Under the pieces are notes generated by a model. That model saw only the letters and a list, made by a program, of their open reading frames with translations, ran no database searches and had not been told where the DNA came from. The position numbers were made by a program, and so were the translations under genes. Positions 26,465 to 35,435 of a stretch of DNA of 64,000 nt are shown here, piece after piece (the first letter of the stretch is position 1; every line of letters begins with the position of its first letter). Source of the stretch: Pseudomonas bubulae (lineage in GTDB: Bacteria; Pseudomonadota; Gammaproteobacteria; Pseudomonadales; Pseudomonadaceae); contig NZ_UYJA01000004.1 of the NCBI RefSeq assembly GCF_900618535.1, forward strand, positions 372,001 to 436,000. The letters run 5' to 3'.

Positions 26465-27706
26465 TCAGATCCAGGAATGCCGGGCAGGCAGGGTGCCGTT
26501 GAGGCGATACGCGCCGATGGCGTGGTATTTCCAGCGCACCGGGTCGTGCAGGGTGTGCACCCGGGCGTTGCGCCAGTGGCGGTCGAGGTTGAACTCGGCA
26601 AGGCTGGCGCGGCTGCCGGCCAGTTCGAACAATTTTTCGCTGGCCAGCAGCGACAGCTCGGTGCTCAGCACCTTGGCTTCGGCCACCGCAATCGATGCGC
26701 GGGCAGCGCCAGGGGCGTCGATCGCTGCCGCGCTGACTTCGTCCAGGACGCGTCCGGCTTTGCGCAACAAGGCTTCGGCTGCGTGCAGTTCAATGTGCAG
26801 TTTGCCGATATCGGCAATCACATAAGGATCATCGCTGTTGCGTTCGACCTTGGCGTCGATCCACGGGCGTGAGCGCTCGCGGACAAAACTCAGGGTGTCG
26901 GCAATGGCACCGCGGGCAATGCCCAGGTCAATGGCGGCCTGGATCAATTGCGACACGGCGCCTTGAATGTTCGGAGCATCGTTGAGGCGCGAACTGTCGA
27001 CCACCTGTTCGGCTTCCACCCGCACGTTGTTAAGTAATACGGTGCCACTGGCGGTGGTGCGCTGACCAAAACCGGACCAGTCATCCACGACGCGCAAGCC
27101 TGGTGTACCGCGACGAACGAAGGCCATGACCTGTCTGCCTTCATCGTTGACGGCTTTTACCGCAATCCAGTGGGCGAACAGGGCGCCGGTGGAGTAAAAC
27201 TTCTGACCGTTAATGGCGAAGTCGTCGCCATCGGCGATGATCCGGGCCTTAATGTCCAAGGTGTTTTTGCTGCCGCGTTCCGGGCCCGCATTGCCGATGC
27301 GCCAGCCTTGCAGCACGCTGGAGAACAGTTGTTCTTTTTGCGCCTGGGTGGCCGTGGCAGCGATCAGGCTGAGAATGCCAACCTGATTTTGCGGGATTTG
27401 CCCCAGCGCCGGATCGGCAGCCGAGATGATCGCGAACACTTCAGCCAGGGTCACAAATGACACCTGGGGGCCGCCAAATTCGCGGGCAATGGAAATACTG
27501 CCCAGGCCGCTGCGGGTGAAGGCTTCTATGAGCGACCACGGCAGCTTGCGTTGCTGGTCGCGTTTGCCCGCGTGTTCGCGTGCACTGGCTGCCAGTGTGT
27601 GTGCGGCTTCAAGGGCTTCGTTGTCGGTGCGCAGAACCTGCGCTGCCAGCAACAGAGGCGCGACATCCTGGTCGCTTTGCAGGTGTGCATTGGCCAAGCT
27701 GGACAT
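26465..27706 (-). CDS. sfnB: SfnB-family sulfur acquisition oxidoreductase, copy 2
   Basis: This 413-residue flavoprotein is of the same DszC-like branch as its downstream neighbour. Motifs are SIAREFGGPQVSFVTLAEVFA, QIPQNQVGILSLIA, INGQKFYSTGALFAHWIA, VVDDWSGFGQRTTASGTV and the same RHWRNARVHTLHDPVRWKYH near the C terminus. It is the first full gene of the sulfur cluster. Its ATG overlaps the TAA of a 22-codon leader ORF (TAATG), which decides the start. Expected regulation is by sulfate limitation through CysB or a related LysR protein; no site was identified with confidence. Confidence 0.9.
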   Translation of the reverse strand: MSSLANAHLQSDQDVAPLLLAAQVLRTDNEALEAAHTLAASAREHAGKRDQQRKLPWSLIEAFTRSGLGSISIAREFGGPQVSFVTLAEVFAIISAADPALGQIPQNQVGILSLIAATATQAQKEQLFSSVLQGWRIGNAGPERGSKNTLDIKARIIADGDDFAINGQKFYSTGALFAHWIAVKAVNDEGRQVMAFVRRGTPGLRVVDDWSGFGQRTTASGTVLLNNVRVEAEQVVDSSRLNDAPNIQGAVSQLIQAAIDLGIARGAIADTLSFVRERSRPWIDAKVERNSDDPYVIADIGKLHIELHAAEALLRKAGRVLDEVSAAAIDAPGAARASIAVAEAKVLSTELSLLASEKLFELAGSRASLAEFNLDRHWRNARVHTLHDPVRWKYHAIGAYRLNGTLPARHSWI

Positions 27707-27774
27707 TAGTTGCGCTCCTTGGCTGCACTCAATGCCCTGGCGTTATGCACAAGGGTGATTGTGTTACGGACCAT
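27706..27774 (-). CDS. Possible 22-codon leader ORF coupled to sfnB
   Basis: ATG at 27774, with a GAGGT-type ribosome site eight bases upstream, opens MVRNTITLVHNARALSAAKE and ends RN at a TAA that overlaps the sfnB start as TAATG. An in-frame ATG at 27792 would add six residues. The peptide has no cysteine and only the start methionine, so it does not look like a classic sulfur-amino-acid attenuator. It may simply raise sfnB translation by coupling. The coding claim rests on the site, the overlap and the open frame only. Confidence 0.45.
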   Translation of the reverse strand: MVRNTITLVHNARALSAAKERN

Positions 27775-27796
27775 ACCTACCTCACGTTTCATGGGA

Positions 27797-27814
27797 GCGC
27801 CGCTCGTGCGGCGC
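27797..27814. repeat. GC-rich hairpin in the sfnB leader
   Basis: GCGCCGC and GCGGCGC form a perfect seven-base-pair stem with a TCGT loop. On the minus strand it sits just before the leader ORF ribosome site, with no T run after it, so it is a structural leader element, not a simple terminator. Confidence 0.6.
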
Positions 27815-27879
27815 GGATAAAAGCTGAGAGTCCGGTGGTCCGGTTCATATACCCTAATCGAGTATAAAAATTTTAAGAA

Positions 27880-28689
27880 CTAACTTTTAGGAATATGGAT
27901 AGACGATTCCCTGGCTCCCTGCTCCTGGTTACGCCAGTTGGAACGGGGCTCTGCGGCGTGCAGTACCTCCCTCGGGGCAGGGTTGAGATAGAGCTTGGGA
28001 GCACCTACCTTGAGCACTCGCGCCGGTGCCCAGCGCGAATTGTTGCCCACGCGGTCGATCACGCAGTAGGTGACTTCCAGCTTGGCGTCTTCGCCAGCCT
28101 CCTGGATGATGTGGGGGGGCACGAACACGCTGACGGGTTTGTCGATATCCACTTTGCGCAGTTTGGGCAAATCCAGGCGTACATCCCCCCAGAGCAGGGT
28201 GATGGCGTCATTGTTGGCCATGTTGCGATAGGGTTCGATACTCACCGGGACACCGCGTTTCATCTGGCTTGGGTTAACCCCGTAGCGCTGGATGGGCTGC
28301 GGAATTACAAGCGGGGCCAGGCCCTGGTTTTCGTCGCCAATGGCTTCGCCGCCAGGGCAGTCAAGTTTGACCAATATTTTAAGTTGCGCAGAAAGAACCG
28401 GGCTGCTGCCGATATGCATCACCCGGTAGTAAAGGCGCGCCGTACCATTTTGAATAAAACTCTCTGGCACTCTTAACATGACAGGCTGGCCAATACCGGC
28501 TTTGAAAATCTGCCGCGAGGCGACATAGCACCCATCCCAGTACAACTCGACAAGGTCACCTTCTTCCATGTTCTTGTAAGGGTTTATTGTAATAAGCAAG
28601 TGCTCGGCCGCGCGCGCGCACACAGTATGCCTTGCGGGGTTTGAAAGTACGGGCGGAGGGAGTTTGTTGAAACATGAGGTAAAGGGCAT
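27880..28689 (-). CDS. Hypothetical protein with a duplicated Ig-like domain
   Basis: I do not recognise a named family. The 269 residues contain two homologous units, about 32-109 and 148-227, each opening with a hydrophobic strand and PYxNM (INPYKNM, IEPYRNM), then an acidic turn, an LYWDG/LLWGD strand, a KxxIxxPVxxxVP segment and a closing strand before a charged linker. This is the look of tandem beta-sandwich modules of surface or toxin-associated Pseudomonas proteins. No signal peptide is visible. ATG at 28689 has AAGGA ten bases upstream. The upstream gap is AT-rich, consistent with acquisition. It is not linked to the neighbouring operons. Confidence 0.72.
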   Translation of the reverse strand: MPFTSCFNKLPPPVLSNPARHTVCARAAEHLLITINPYKNMEEGDLVELYWDGCYVASRQIFKAGIGQPVMLRVPESFIQNGTARLYYRVMHIGSSPVLSAQLKILVKLDCPGGEAIGDENQGLAPLVIPQPIQRYGVNPSQMKRGVPVSIEPYRNMANNDAITLLWGDVRLDLPKLRKVDIDKPVSVFVPPHIIQEAGEDAKLEVTYCVIDRVGNNSRWAPARVLKVGAPKLYLNPAPREVLHAAEPRSNWRNQEQGARESSIHIPKS

Positions 28690-29177
28690 ATTTAAAGATT
28701 CCTTTTCAGTATGTAAGGGAACGGTACACGTCTGCGCAGACCGGCCCTCGCTTTCAGCACCGAGTACTGGCCGCACATGGTTAACGCGATAAATATTTGC
28801 TTTTTGACAAGTGGCTGGGCTCGATTATTTTTATTAGATAAGAGTCTGTGGGTATGAGTGTCAAGGGCGAACAGAAGTAATATAAATGTCCCTGAATTAT
28901 TCAGAATGTTCCTACTGAAAGAGTACTTTAAAGTTGCATGACAAGTAGTTCTGGCGATGAGCGATGAGTCATCAGTCTAAGTTTACAGGCTGTTTAATGG
29001 TCCTCTCTCACCAGGCCTTTGCACACGCCCAATCACTCGGGACCTCAGCCAGCATGATTTTTTTGCGTTTTTGCCATTTATTTCACACTCCGTCTGCATA
29101 ATCGCCATGCACGAGGCAGCTGGTTAGCCCGCTTTGTGATATTTAGATCTGGCCCAACATTTCGGAAGCCCACTCAA
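28690..29177. other. AT-rich gene-free region between divergent genes
   Basis: These 488 bases separate the duplicated-domain gene from the SdiA-regulated-family gene. No convincing ORF or RNA gene was seen. TTATTTTTATTAG and TAATATAAATG-like stretches make it clearly more AT-rich than the window average and should hold the promoters of both genes. Confidence 0.5.
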
Positions 29178-30110
29178 ATGGCAACAAACCCACAGTTGAT
29201 ACCGCCTGTTCCCCGGTCCTCACGTTTCAGCATGCGCTGGTATTCCTGGGTATTACTGGTGGGGGTATTGGTCTACGGGCTCGCGTGGATCATGCATTGG
29301 GATGACCGCGGTGCGTTGTGGGTACTGGAGCGGTTTGAGAGCCCGTCCGAGCAGAACGAAAGCATATGGCTACCTGACTACAGGGCGGTGATTGATGCCA
29401 AGGTGTTGCCAGGAATGGAAAAGGACGAGGCATCGGACCTGGCCTATAACCCGCTGACCAAAACACTGTTCTCGGTGATGGGTAAAAACCCTTTTCTCGT
29501 GGAACTGACTCTGGATGGCGACGTACTGCGCAAAATTCCGCTGGTGGGCTGGAGCAACCCGGAGGGCCTGACAGTCATGGAGAACGGCCTGCTGGCCATT
29601 GTCGATGAGCGTGAGCATATGCTGAGCATCATCAACATCGACGCGGACACCAAGTCCCTGAATATTGCCGACTTCCCCAAGTACGACCTGGGGCCTTCGA
29701 AAAACCAGAACAAGGCCTTCGAAGCCATTGCCTGGGACCCTCGTCGCCAACAACTGCTGCTGGGTGAAGAGCGTCCGCCGCAGTTGTTTGTATGGAAGAG
29801 CGACGGTAGCCAGGTGCTAACCGGCAGCAAGCAGAAAGTGCCAAGCGATGAGCTGGATCTACGTAACCTGTCGGCCCTGAGCATCGATCCGCGTACAGGC
29901 CATACACTCGTACTGTCGGCCGATTCGCATATGCTGCTGGAGCTCGATGAGCTGGGTGAGCAGGTCAGCTTCATCACCTTGCTCGGTGGCTTCAATGACC
30001 TGAAGAACACCATTCCCCGGGCCGAAGGTGTCGCGATTGATGAACACGGCACGCTGTATATGGTGAGCGAACCGAACCTGTTTTATCGCTTCGAGAAGGT
30101 GGCCAAATAA
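29178..30110 (+). CDS. SdiA-regulated-family membrane-anchored beta-propeller protein, copy 1
   Basis: The 310-residue protein has a short cytoplasmic start, one transmembrane helix (YSWVLLVGVLVYGLAWIM) and a periplasmic domain of the SdiA-regulated (PF06977, YjiK-like) family, a six-bladed propeller fold. Blade-like repeats include DEASDLAYNPLTKTLFSVMGK, NPEGLTVMENGLLAIVDER and NKAFEAIAWDPRRQQLLLGEE, and it ends AEGVAIDEHGTLYMVSEPNLFYRF. Function is unknown; relatives have been proposed to bind DNA or small ligands without firm evidence. A GTG at 29136 would extend it by 14 residues. A paralogue lies 98 bases downstream. Confidence 0.85.
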   Translation: MATNPQLIPPVPRSSRFSMRWYSWVLLVGVLVYGLAWIMHWDDRGALWVLERFESPSEQNESIWLPDYRAVIDAKVLPGMEKDEASDLAYNPLTKTLFSVMGKNPFLVELTLDGDVLRKIPLVGWSNPEGLTVMENGLLAIVDEREHMLSIINIDADTKSLNIADFPKYDLGPSKNQNKAFEAIAWDPRRQQLLLGEERPPQLFVWKSDGSQVLTGSKQKVPSDELDLRNLSALSIDPRTGHTLVLSADSHMLLELDELGEQVSFITLLGGFNDLKNTIPRAEGVAIDEHGTLYMVSEPNLFYRFEKVAK

Positions 30111-30208
30111 ATCCCGCGCTCGCGCAAGACATGTTGCCCGTTGAGGTTTAAGGTTCAATTCAGACAGCCGTGGTATTTCATTGGCCTGATCTGTTTAGAG
30201 TTCGACCC

Positions 30209-31123
30209 ATGCGCCGTGTCAACCGCACTACCGTTTTTACTCTCTGTATAACGCTGGTGGCCTTGCTGGCCGCCGGCTTTGCCGCGCAACATTTTCGCCT
30301 GTTTGAACGGACCTGGTTCCAGATCAGCCAGATGTGGCACCCCGCCAATCCTGATGCAATCAACCTGGGAGACTACCGCGCCGTAATGCAGGGCAAGGTC
30401 ATCGAAGGGCTTGAGGATGATGTCTCGGCACTGACCTTCGATCCATTGCGTAAGAGTCTGTTTACCGTGACCAACAAGAAAGCCGAGCTGATCGAGCTGT
30501 CCCTAGATGGCCGGGTCTTGCGCCGCATTGCACTGGTCGGGTTCGGCGATGCCGAGGCAGTCGAATTTATTGGCGAGAATACCTACGTCATTACCGATGA
30601 ACGTCAACAGCGCCTGATCAAGGTCAAGGTCGATGACAACACCCGGGTTCTGGATGCCCGGGATGCTGAGCAATTGACGCTGGGGATCAATCAGTCGGGC
30701 AACAAGGGCTTTGAAGGTTTGGCCTATGACTCGGTGGGCAAGCGCCTGTTTGTAGCCAAGGAGCGCGACCCCATGCTGATTTATGAAGTGCGCGGCTTCC
30801 CTCAAGCCAACCCCCAGCAACCTTATGCCACCCATGTTGTGAGCAATCCGCGACGGGATGCACGGTTGTTTGTAAGGGACTTGTCGAGCTTGCAGTTTGA
30901 CGAACGCACCGGGCATTTGCTGGCACTGTCAGATGAGTCGAAATTGCTGCTTGAACTGGGTCTGGACGGGCAACCGATCAGCACACTGTCGCTGAAGAAG
31001 GGCAAGCACGGTCTGACCCGCTCAGTGCCACAGGCAGAAGGCGTCGCGATGGACGATGAAGGGACTGTCTATGTGGTGAGCGAGCCGAATCTGTTTTACG
31101 TGTTCAAAAAACCGGCTTTGTAG
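30209..31123 (+). CDS. SdiA-regulated-family membrane-anchored beta-propeller protein, copy 2
   Basis: This 304-residue paralogue of the preceding gene has the same plan: an N-terminal helix (TVFTLCITLVALLAAGFAA), then VSALTFDPLRKSLFTVTNK, GDAEAVEFIGENTYVITDER, NKGFEGLAYDSVGKRLFVAKE and a C terminus AEGVAMDDEGTVYVVSEPNLFYVF. The near-identical closing motif shows a tandem duplication followed by strong divergence. ATG at 30209 is preferred; a GTG at 30170 is in frame. It probably shares a transcript with copy 1. Confidence 0.85.
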   Translation: MRRVNRTTVFTLCITLVALLAAGFAAQHFRLFERTWFQISQMWHPANPDAINLGDYRAVMQGKVIEGLEDDVSALTFDPLRKSLFTVTNKKAELIELSLDGRVLRRIALVGFGDAEAVEFIGENTYVITDERQQRLIKVKVDDNTRVLDARDAEQLTLGINQSGNKGFEGLAYDSVGKRLFVAKERDPMLIYEVRGFPQANPQQPYATHVVSNPRRDARLFVRDLSSLQFDERTGHLLALSDESKLLLELGLDGQPISTLSLKKGKHGLTRSVPQAEGVAMDDEGTVYVVSEPNLFYVFKKPAL

Positions 31124-31149
31124 ATGAGAAATGGCCGATCATTTTCTCT

Positions 31150-31202
31150 TGTGGGAGCGAGCCTGCTCGCGAAGTTCGTTCGCGAGCAGGCTCGCTCCCA
31201 CA
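31150..31202. repeat. REPIN-type inverted repeat, copy 5 (variant arm, very short loop)
   Basis: The arms TGTGGGAGCGAGCCTGCTCG and complement have the same variant bases as copy 4 but almost no spacer (CGAAGTTCGTTCG), giving a near-perfect 53-base palindrome. It lies between convergent genes. Confidence 0.92.
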
Positions 31203-31226
31203 GTTGAAATTTTCCTGCTGGCGCAG

Positions 31227-31898
31227 TTACTTGCTCAGGGTTTTCACGCCCTCAGGCGTGCCCAGCAACAGCAGGTCGGCCGGGCGGGCGGCGAACAGAC
31301 CGTTGGTCACAACACCGACGATGGCGTTGATCTGACGCTCCAGCTCAACCGGGTTGGTGATCTGCATGTTGAACACGTCAATGATGATATTGCCGTTGTC
31401 CGTAACCACACCTTCGCGGTACACCGGATCGCCGCCCAGTTTTACCAGCTCGCGGGCCACGTGGCTGCGGGCCATCGGAATAACTTCAACTGGCAGCGGG
31501 AACGCGCCCAGCACCGGAACCAGCTTGCTGGCATCGGCGATGCAGATAAAGGTCTTGGCCACGGCAGCGACGATTTTTTCGCGGGTCAGGGCTGCGCCAC
31601 CGCCCTTGATCAGGTTGAGGTTTTCGTCACTTTCATCGGCGCCATCAACGTAGAACTCAAGATCACTGACCGTGTTCAGTTCGTACACCGGAATGCCGTG
31701 GCCCTTGAGACGCGCGGCGGTGGCTTCGGAGCTCGCAACCGCGCCGTCGAATGCGCCCTTGTGCTGGGCCAGGGCATCGATAAAGCAGTTGGCAGTGGAG
31801 CCGGTACCGACCCCGACGATGCTCTTGTCATCCAGTTTTGGAAGGATGAAGTCGACAGCAGCCTGGGCTACGGCCTGTTTGAGTTGATCCTGGGTCAT
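31227..31898 (-). CDS. rpiA: Ribose-5-phosphate isomerase A
   Basis: The enzyme interconverts ribose 5-phosphate and ribulose 5-phosphate in the pentose phosphate pathway. The 223 residues have [16 protein letters not shown] (phosphate loop), [30 protein letters not shown] (catalytic DGADE...KGGG) and the C-terminal [18 protein letters not shown]. The length is that of the RpiA family. It is divergent from ilvA with a 143-base gap, the same pair and orientation as in other pseudomonads. Confidence 0.97.
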   Translation of the reverse strand: MTQDQLKQAVAQAAVDFILPKLDDKSIVGVGTGSTANCFIDALAQHKGAFDGAVASSEATAARLKGHGIPVYELNTVSDLEFYVDGADESDENLNLIKGGGAALTREKIVAAVAKTFICIADASKLVPVLGAFPLPVEVIPMARSHVARELVKLGGDPVYREGVVTDNGNIIIDVFNMQITNPVELERQINAIVGVVTNGLFAARPADLLLLGTPEGVKTLSK

Positions 31899-32041
31899 GC
31901 GGGCTCCGGGGCGGGAAGGGGGAAAAAGAAAGGAGCTGAGTATAACCCAAGGCTTTAAAACCTTTGGATTCGTATGGTCGCCTGCGCAAACGCTGGGGTA
32001 GACTCCTTGGTCCCTGCCAACCCGCCCAGTGAAGCTTTCCG

Positions 32042-33556
32042 ATGCTCGAACAGTACGTTAAGAAGATCCTCACCTCGCGCGTTTATGACGTTGCCGTAGA
32101 AACCCCACTGCAAGCTGCCAACCAGCTTACCCAGCGGTTGGGCAACCAGATTTTGCTCAAACGCGAAGATTTGCAGCCGGTGTACTCGTTCAAGATTCGT
32201 GGCGCTTACAACAAACTGATGCACCTGACCGACGCCGAGCGCGCGTGCGGCGTGGTGACGGCGTCAGCGGGCAATCACGCCCAGGGCCTGGCCCTGGCGG
32301 CCAAGGTGCTGGGGGTCAAAGCGACCATCGTGATGCCCAAGACCACCCCCGAGATCAAGGTCGAAGGCGTGCGCTCCCGTGGTGGCATTGTGGTGCTGCA
32401 TGGCGACACGTTCCCCGAGGCGCTGGCCTACTCGCTGCAACTGGTCGAAAAAGAAGGCTACGTCTACGTTCACCCCTACGATGACCCGCACACCATTGCC
32501 GGGCAGGGCACCGTGGCGATGGAAATTCTGCGCCAGCACCCGGCGCCGCTGGATGCGATCTTCGTACCTGTGGGCGGCGGCGGGCTGATTGCCGGTATTG
32601 CGGCGTATGTGAAGTACCTGCGCCCGGACATCAAGATCATTGGTGTCGAGCCCGATGACTCCAACTGCCTGCAAGCCGCGATGGCGGCGGGTGAGCGCGT
32701 GGTGCTGCCAACCGTGGGGATTTTCGCCGACGGCGTGGCCGTGGCGCAGATTGGCCAGCACACGTTCGATATCTGCAAGGACTATGTGGATGAAGTGATC
32801 ACCGTCAGCACTGACGAGATCTGCGCAGCCATCAAGGATATCTTCGACGATACCCGCTCGATCACCGAACCTGCCGGTGCGCTGGGCGTGGCCGGAATCA
32901 AGAAGTACGTCGAGCAGCGCGGCGTGCGCGGCCAGACCCTGGTGGCAATCGACTCCGGTGCCAACGTCAACTTTGACCGACTGCGTCATGTGGCCGAGCG
33001 GGCCGAGCTGGGTGAAGGCCGTGAAGCCATCATTGCGGTGACCATTCCTGAGGTGCCGGGTAGCTTCAAGGCGTTCTGTCAGGCCGTGGGCAAGCGTCAG
33101 ATCACCGAGTTCAACTACCGCTACCACACTGGCAGCGAAGCGCACATTTTCGTTGGCGTGCAGACCCACCCCGAGAACGATCCCCGCAGCGCGCTGCTGG
33201 CCAGTCTGACTGAGCAGGGCTTCCCGGTGGTCGACCTGACCGAGAACGAGCTGGCCAAGTTGCATATCCGTCATATGGTTGGCGGCCATGCTGCGAAGGT
33301 CAGCGATGAGTTGCTGTTCCGTTTCGAGTTCCCGGAGCGGCCGGGGGCGCTGTTCAACTTCCTCAACAAGCTGGGCGGGCGCTGGAACATCTCGATGTTC
33401 CATTACCGCAACCACGGCGCGGCGGATGGCCGGGTCATGGCCGGCCTGCAGGTACCGGCGGACGAGCGCCACCTGGTGCCGGCGGCGCTGGAAGAAATCG
33501 GCTACCCGTACTGGGATGAGAGCGATAACCCTGCCTACCAGCTGTTTCTTGGCTGA
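32042..33556 (+). CDS. ilvA: Threonine dehydratase (deaminase), biosynthetic
   Basis: The enzyme makes 2-oxobutanoate from threonine, the first step to isoleucine. The 504 residues have a PLP-dependent catalytic domain with the Schiff-base lysine K51 in [23 protein letters not shown] and the phosphate-binding [15 protein letters not shown]. Two C-terminal ACT-like regulatory domains (about 325-500, for instance [20 protein letters not shown] and [21 protein letters not shown]) indicate the allosteric, isoleucine-inhibited form. The start at 32042 matches family members. No attenuator peptide was seen in the short leader. Confidence 0.96.
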   Translation: MLEQYVKKILTSRVYDVAVETPLQAANQLTQRLGNQILLKREDLQPVYSFKIRGAYNKLMHLTDAERACGVVTASAGNHAQGLALAAKVLGVKATIVMPKTTPEIKVEGVRSRGGIVVLHGDTFPEALAYSLQLVEKEGYVYVHPYDDPHTIAGQGTVAMEILRQHPAPLDAIFVPVGGGGLIAGIAAYVKYLRPDIKIIGVEPDDSNCLQAAMAAGERVVLPTVGIFADGVAVAQIGQHTFDICKDYVDEVITVSTDEICAAIKDIFDDTRSITEPAGALGVAGIKKYVEQRGVRGQTLVAIDSGANVNFDRLRHVAERAELGEGREAIIAVTIPEVPGSFKAFCQAVGKRQITEFNYRYHTGSEAHIFVGVQTHPENDPRSALLASLTEQGFPVVDLTENELAKLHIRHMVGGHAAKVSDELLFRFEFPERPGALFNFLNKLGGRWNISMFHYRNHGAADGRVMAGLQVPADERHLVPAALEEIGYPYWDESDNPAYQLFLG

Positions 33557-33596
33557 TAGGCGCTACGCTGATTGAACGGCTCAAGGGATTAATCAA

Positions 33597-34025
33597 ATGG
33601 AAACGTTCACAGCGTTAAAACTGCTGCATGGCGTGTCGACACTGCTGCTGTTTGTCAGCGCCATTGCCTTGCTGGTTGTGGTAATTCGCCGCTGGCGGGC
33701 AGGGGATAAAAACCTGTCAGGCGGAGTGGTGCAGCGGCCCTGGAGTTATGTTTGGGCGCTGATGGGCCTGTGTCTGCTGGCGTTGCCCGTCAGTGGCTGG
33801 TTTCTGGTGCATCTGGCCGGTTGGCCGTTGAGCCAGATATGGCTGCTGGCGGGCAGCTGCCTGTATCTGCTGGGCAGCCTGAGCTGGCTGTGGCTGGTGG
33901 TGCGCCTTAACCGTCTGCGCTTGGGGCGAATGGCCAGATACCCGTGGTTTACCCTGGTGCTGGCCATTTTTTGTGCAGTCTGCTTTATCGCCATCGCGGG
34001 ATTGATGGGCGCCAAGCCGGTTTAA
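33597..34025 (+). CDS. Predicted integral membrane protein (DUF2269-like)
   Basis: The 142-residue protein has four hydrophobic helices (about 12-28, 48-68, 75-98 and 116-136) with short loops. The first helix carries KLLHGVSTLLLFVSA, similar to the DUF2269 family of small membrane proteins. No catalytic residues can be assigned. It lies 40 bases after ilvA on the same strand, so read-through is likely. A REPIN follows. Confidence 0.75.
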   Translation: METFTALKLLHGVSTLLLFVSAIALLVVVIRRWRAGDKNLSGGVVQRPWSYVWALMGLCLLALPVSGWFLVHLAGWPLSQIWLLAGSCLYLLGSLSWLWLVVRLNRLRLGRMARYPWFTLVLAIFCAVCFIAIAGLMGAKPV

Positions 34026-34038
34026 GCACACGTGCTTG

Positions 34039-34125
34039 TGTGGGAGCGGGCTTGCTCGCGATGGCATCACTGCGGTCTTGCAGAAAAACCGCGGCGATCT
34101 TATCGCGAGCAAGCCCGCTCCCACA
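34039..34125. repeat. REPIN-type inverted repeat, copy 6
   Basis: The arms are TGTGGGAGCGGGCTTGCTCG and its perfect complement, with spacer ATGGCATCACTGCGGTCTTG. It lies between the convergent membrane-protein and HAD-phosphatase genes. Confidence 0.92.
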
Positions 34126-34134
34126 GGTTGTGTG

Positions 34135-34791
34135 TCAGTCGCGCAGCGAGATGACTTCCCAGCCACGCTTGATGGCCTCCGCCCGCAAGTTCGGATCCGG
34201 GTCTACCGCCACCGGATGATCAACCTGCTCCAGCAGCGGCAAGTCGTTCATCGAGTCGCTGTAGAAGTAGCTGTCTTCCAGGCTGTAGCCGTTTTCTTCG
34301 ATCCAGCGGTTCAGGCGTGTCACCTTGCCTTCACGGAAGCACGGTACGTCTGTGCTGCGACCGGTGTAACGGCCATCGATGATTTCGCATTCGGTGGCAA
34401 TCAAATGTTCCACGCCGAGTTTTTCGGCAATGGGGGCCGTGATCACGCGGTTGGTGGCAGTGATGATCACCAGGGTGTCGCCGGCTTCACGGTGTTTGGC
34501 CAGCAGGGCATGGGCCTTGGGCAGCATCAGGCCATCAATGCAGTCGCGCATGAATTCGCGGTGCCATTGATCCAGTTGCGCCATGTCATGGCGGCCAAAG
34601 ATTTCCATGCTGAAATTAAGGTAGGCGGCGTTGTCCAGCTTGCCGGCCAGGTAGTCCTGATAGAACGCGTCGTTGCGCGCCTTGTAGGCGTCGCCGTCGA
34701 GAATGCCCCGGCGGCACAGGTAATCGCCCCAGGCGTGATCGCTGTCACCGCCCAGGAGGGTGTTGTCCAAGTCGAATAAAGCCAGACGCAT
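34135..34791 (-). CDS. HAD-IB family phosphatase (SerB-like)
   Basis: The 218-residue HAD hydrolase has motif [15 protein letters not shown] (nucleophile Asp in DLDNT), motif II VIITATN, a motif III Lys in [15 protein letters not shown] and motif [15 protein letters not shown]. The small cap and length place it in subfamily IB with SerB and sugar-phosphate phosphatases; the P. aeruginosa relative at the same locus was annotated as a histidinol- or phosphoserine-phosphatase-like enzyme. ATG at 34791 starts directly at motif I; a longer frame is non-homologous. It is divergent from rppH. Confidence 0.9.
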   Translation of the reverse strand: MRLALFDLDNTLLGGDSDHAWGDYLCRRGILDGDAYKARNDAFYQDYLAGKLDNAAYLNFSMEIFGRHDMAQLDQWHREFMRDCIDGLMLPKAHALLAKHREAGDTLVIITATNRVITAPIAEKLGVEHLIATECEIIDGRYTGRSTDVPCFREGKVTRLNRWIEENGYSLEDSYFYSDSMNDLPLLEQVDHPVAVDPDPNLRAEAIKRGWEVISLRD

Positions 34792-34934
34792 TGAGGTTAC
34801 CCGTTGAGTTGCCTGAGAAATGGCCACAAGAATACGGTCTTTTAACAAGAGTGCACATAAGGCAGGAAGGCGCGTTGCTGCTTTCACAACCTTTGTGGAA
34901 CAATGCGGCGACATGCGTTTGCGAGGTTGTTGCC

Positions 34935-35414
34935 GTGATCGACCCCGATGGTTTCCGCCCTAATGTCGGGATTATTCTGACAAATGACGCTGGTCAGGTA
35001 CTTTGGGCTCGCCGTATCAATCAAGACGCCTGGCAGTTTCCACAGGGTGGCATCAACCCTGACGAAACGCCGGAAGACGCCTTGTACCGTGAGCTGAACG
35101 AAGAAGTTGGCCTTGAACGCGAAGATGTAGAAATACTCGCCTGCACGCGAGGCTGGTTGCGTTATCGTTTGCCGCAACGCCTGGTACGTACCCACAGCCA
35201 ACCGCTGTGCATCGGCCAGAAGCAAAAGTGGTTTTTGCTGCGCCTGGTCTCCAACGAGCAACGGGTGCGGATGGATTTGACCGGTAAACCGGAGTTCGAT
35301 GGCTGGCGTTGGGTCAGTTATTGGTACCCGTTGGGCCAGGTGGTGACATTCAAGCGCGAGGTCTACCGTCGCGCTCTCAAAGAGCTTGCCCCGCGCCTTT
35401 TAACGCGCGCCTGA
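34935..35414 (+). CDS. rppH: RNA pyrophosphohydrolase RppH (NudH)
   Basis: The enzyme removes pyrophosphate from the 5' end of primary transcripts and so starts mRNA decay. The 159 residues carry a complete Nudix box at 38-60 ([20 protein letters not shown] with VGL after it). GTG at 34935 is chosen because [15 protein letters not shown] is the conserved RppH N terminus; the frame stays open further upstream but without homology. It is 21 bases upstream of ptsP, a conserved gene pair in gammaproteobacteria. Confidence 0.95.
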   Translation: MIDPDGFRPNVGIILTNDAGQVLWARRINQDAWQFPQGGINPDETPEDALYRELNEEVGLEREDVEILACTRGWLRYRLPQRLVRTHSQPLCIGQKQKWFLLRLVSNEQRVRMDLTGKPEFDGWRWVSYWYPLGQVVTFKREVYRRALKELAPRLLTRA

Positions 35415-35435
35415 CACGGAGTTCGACCCCGAGCC

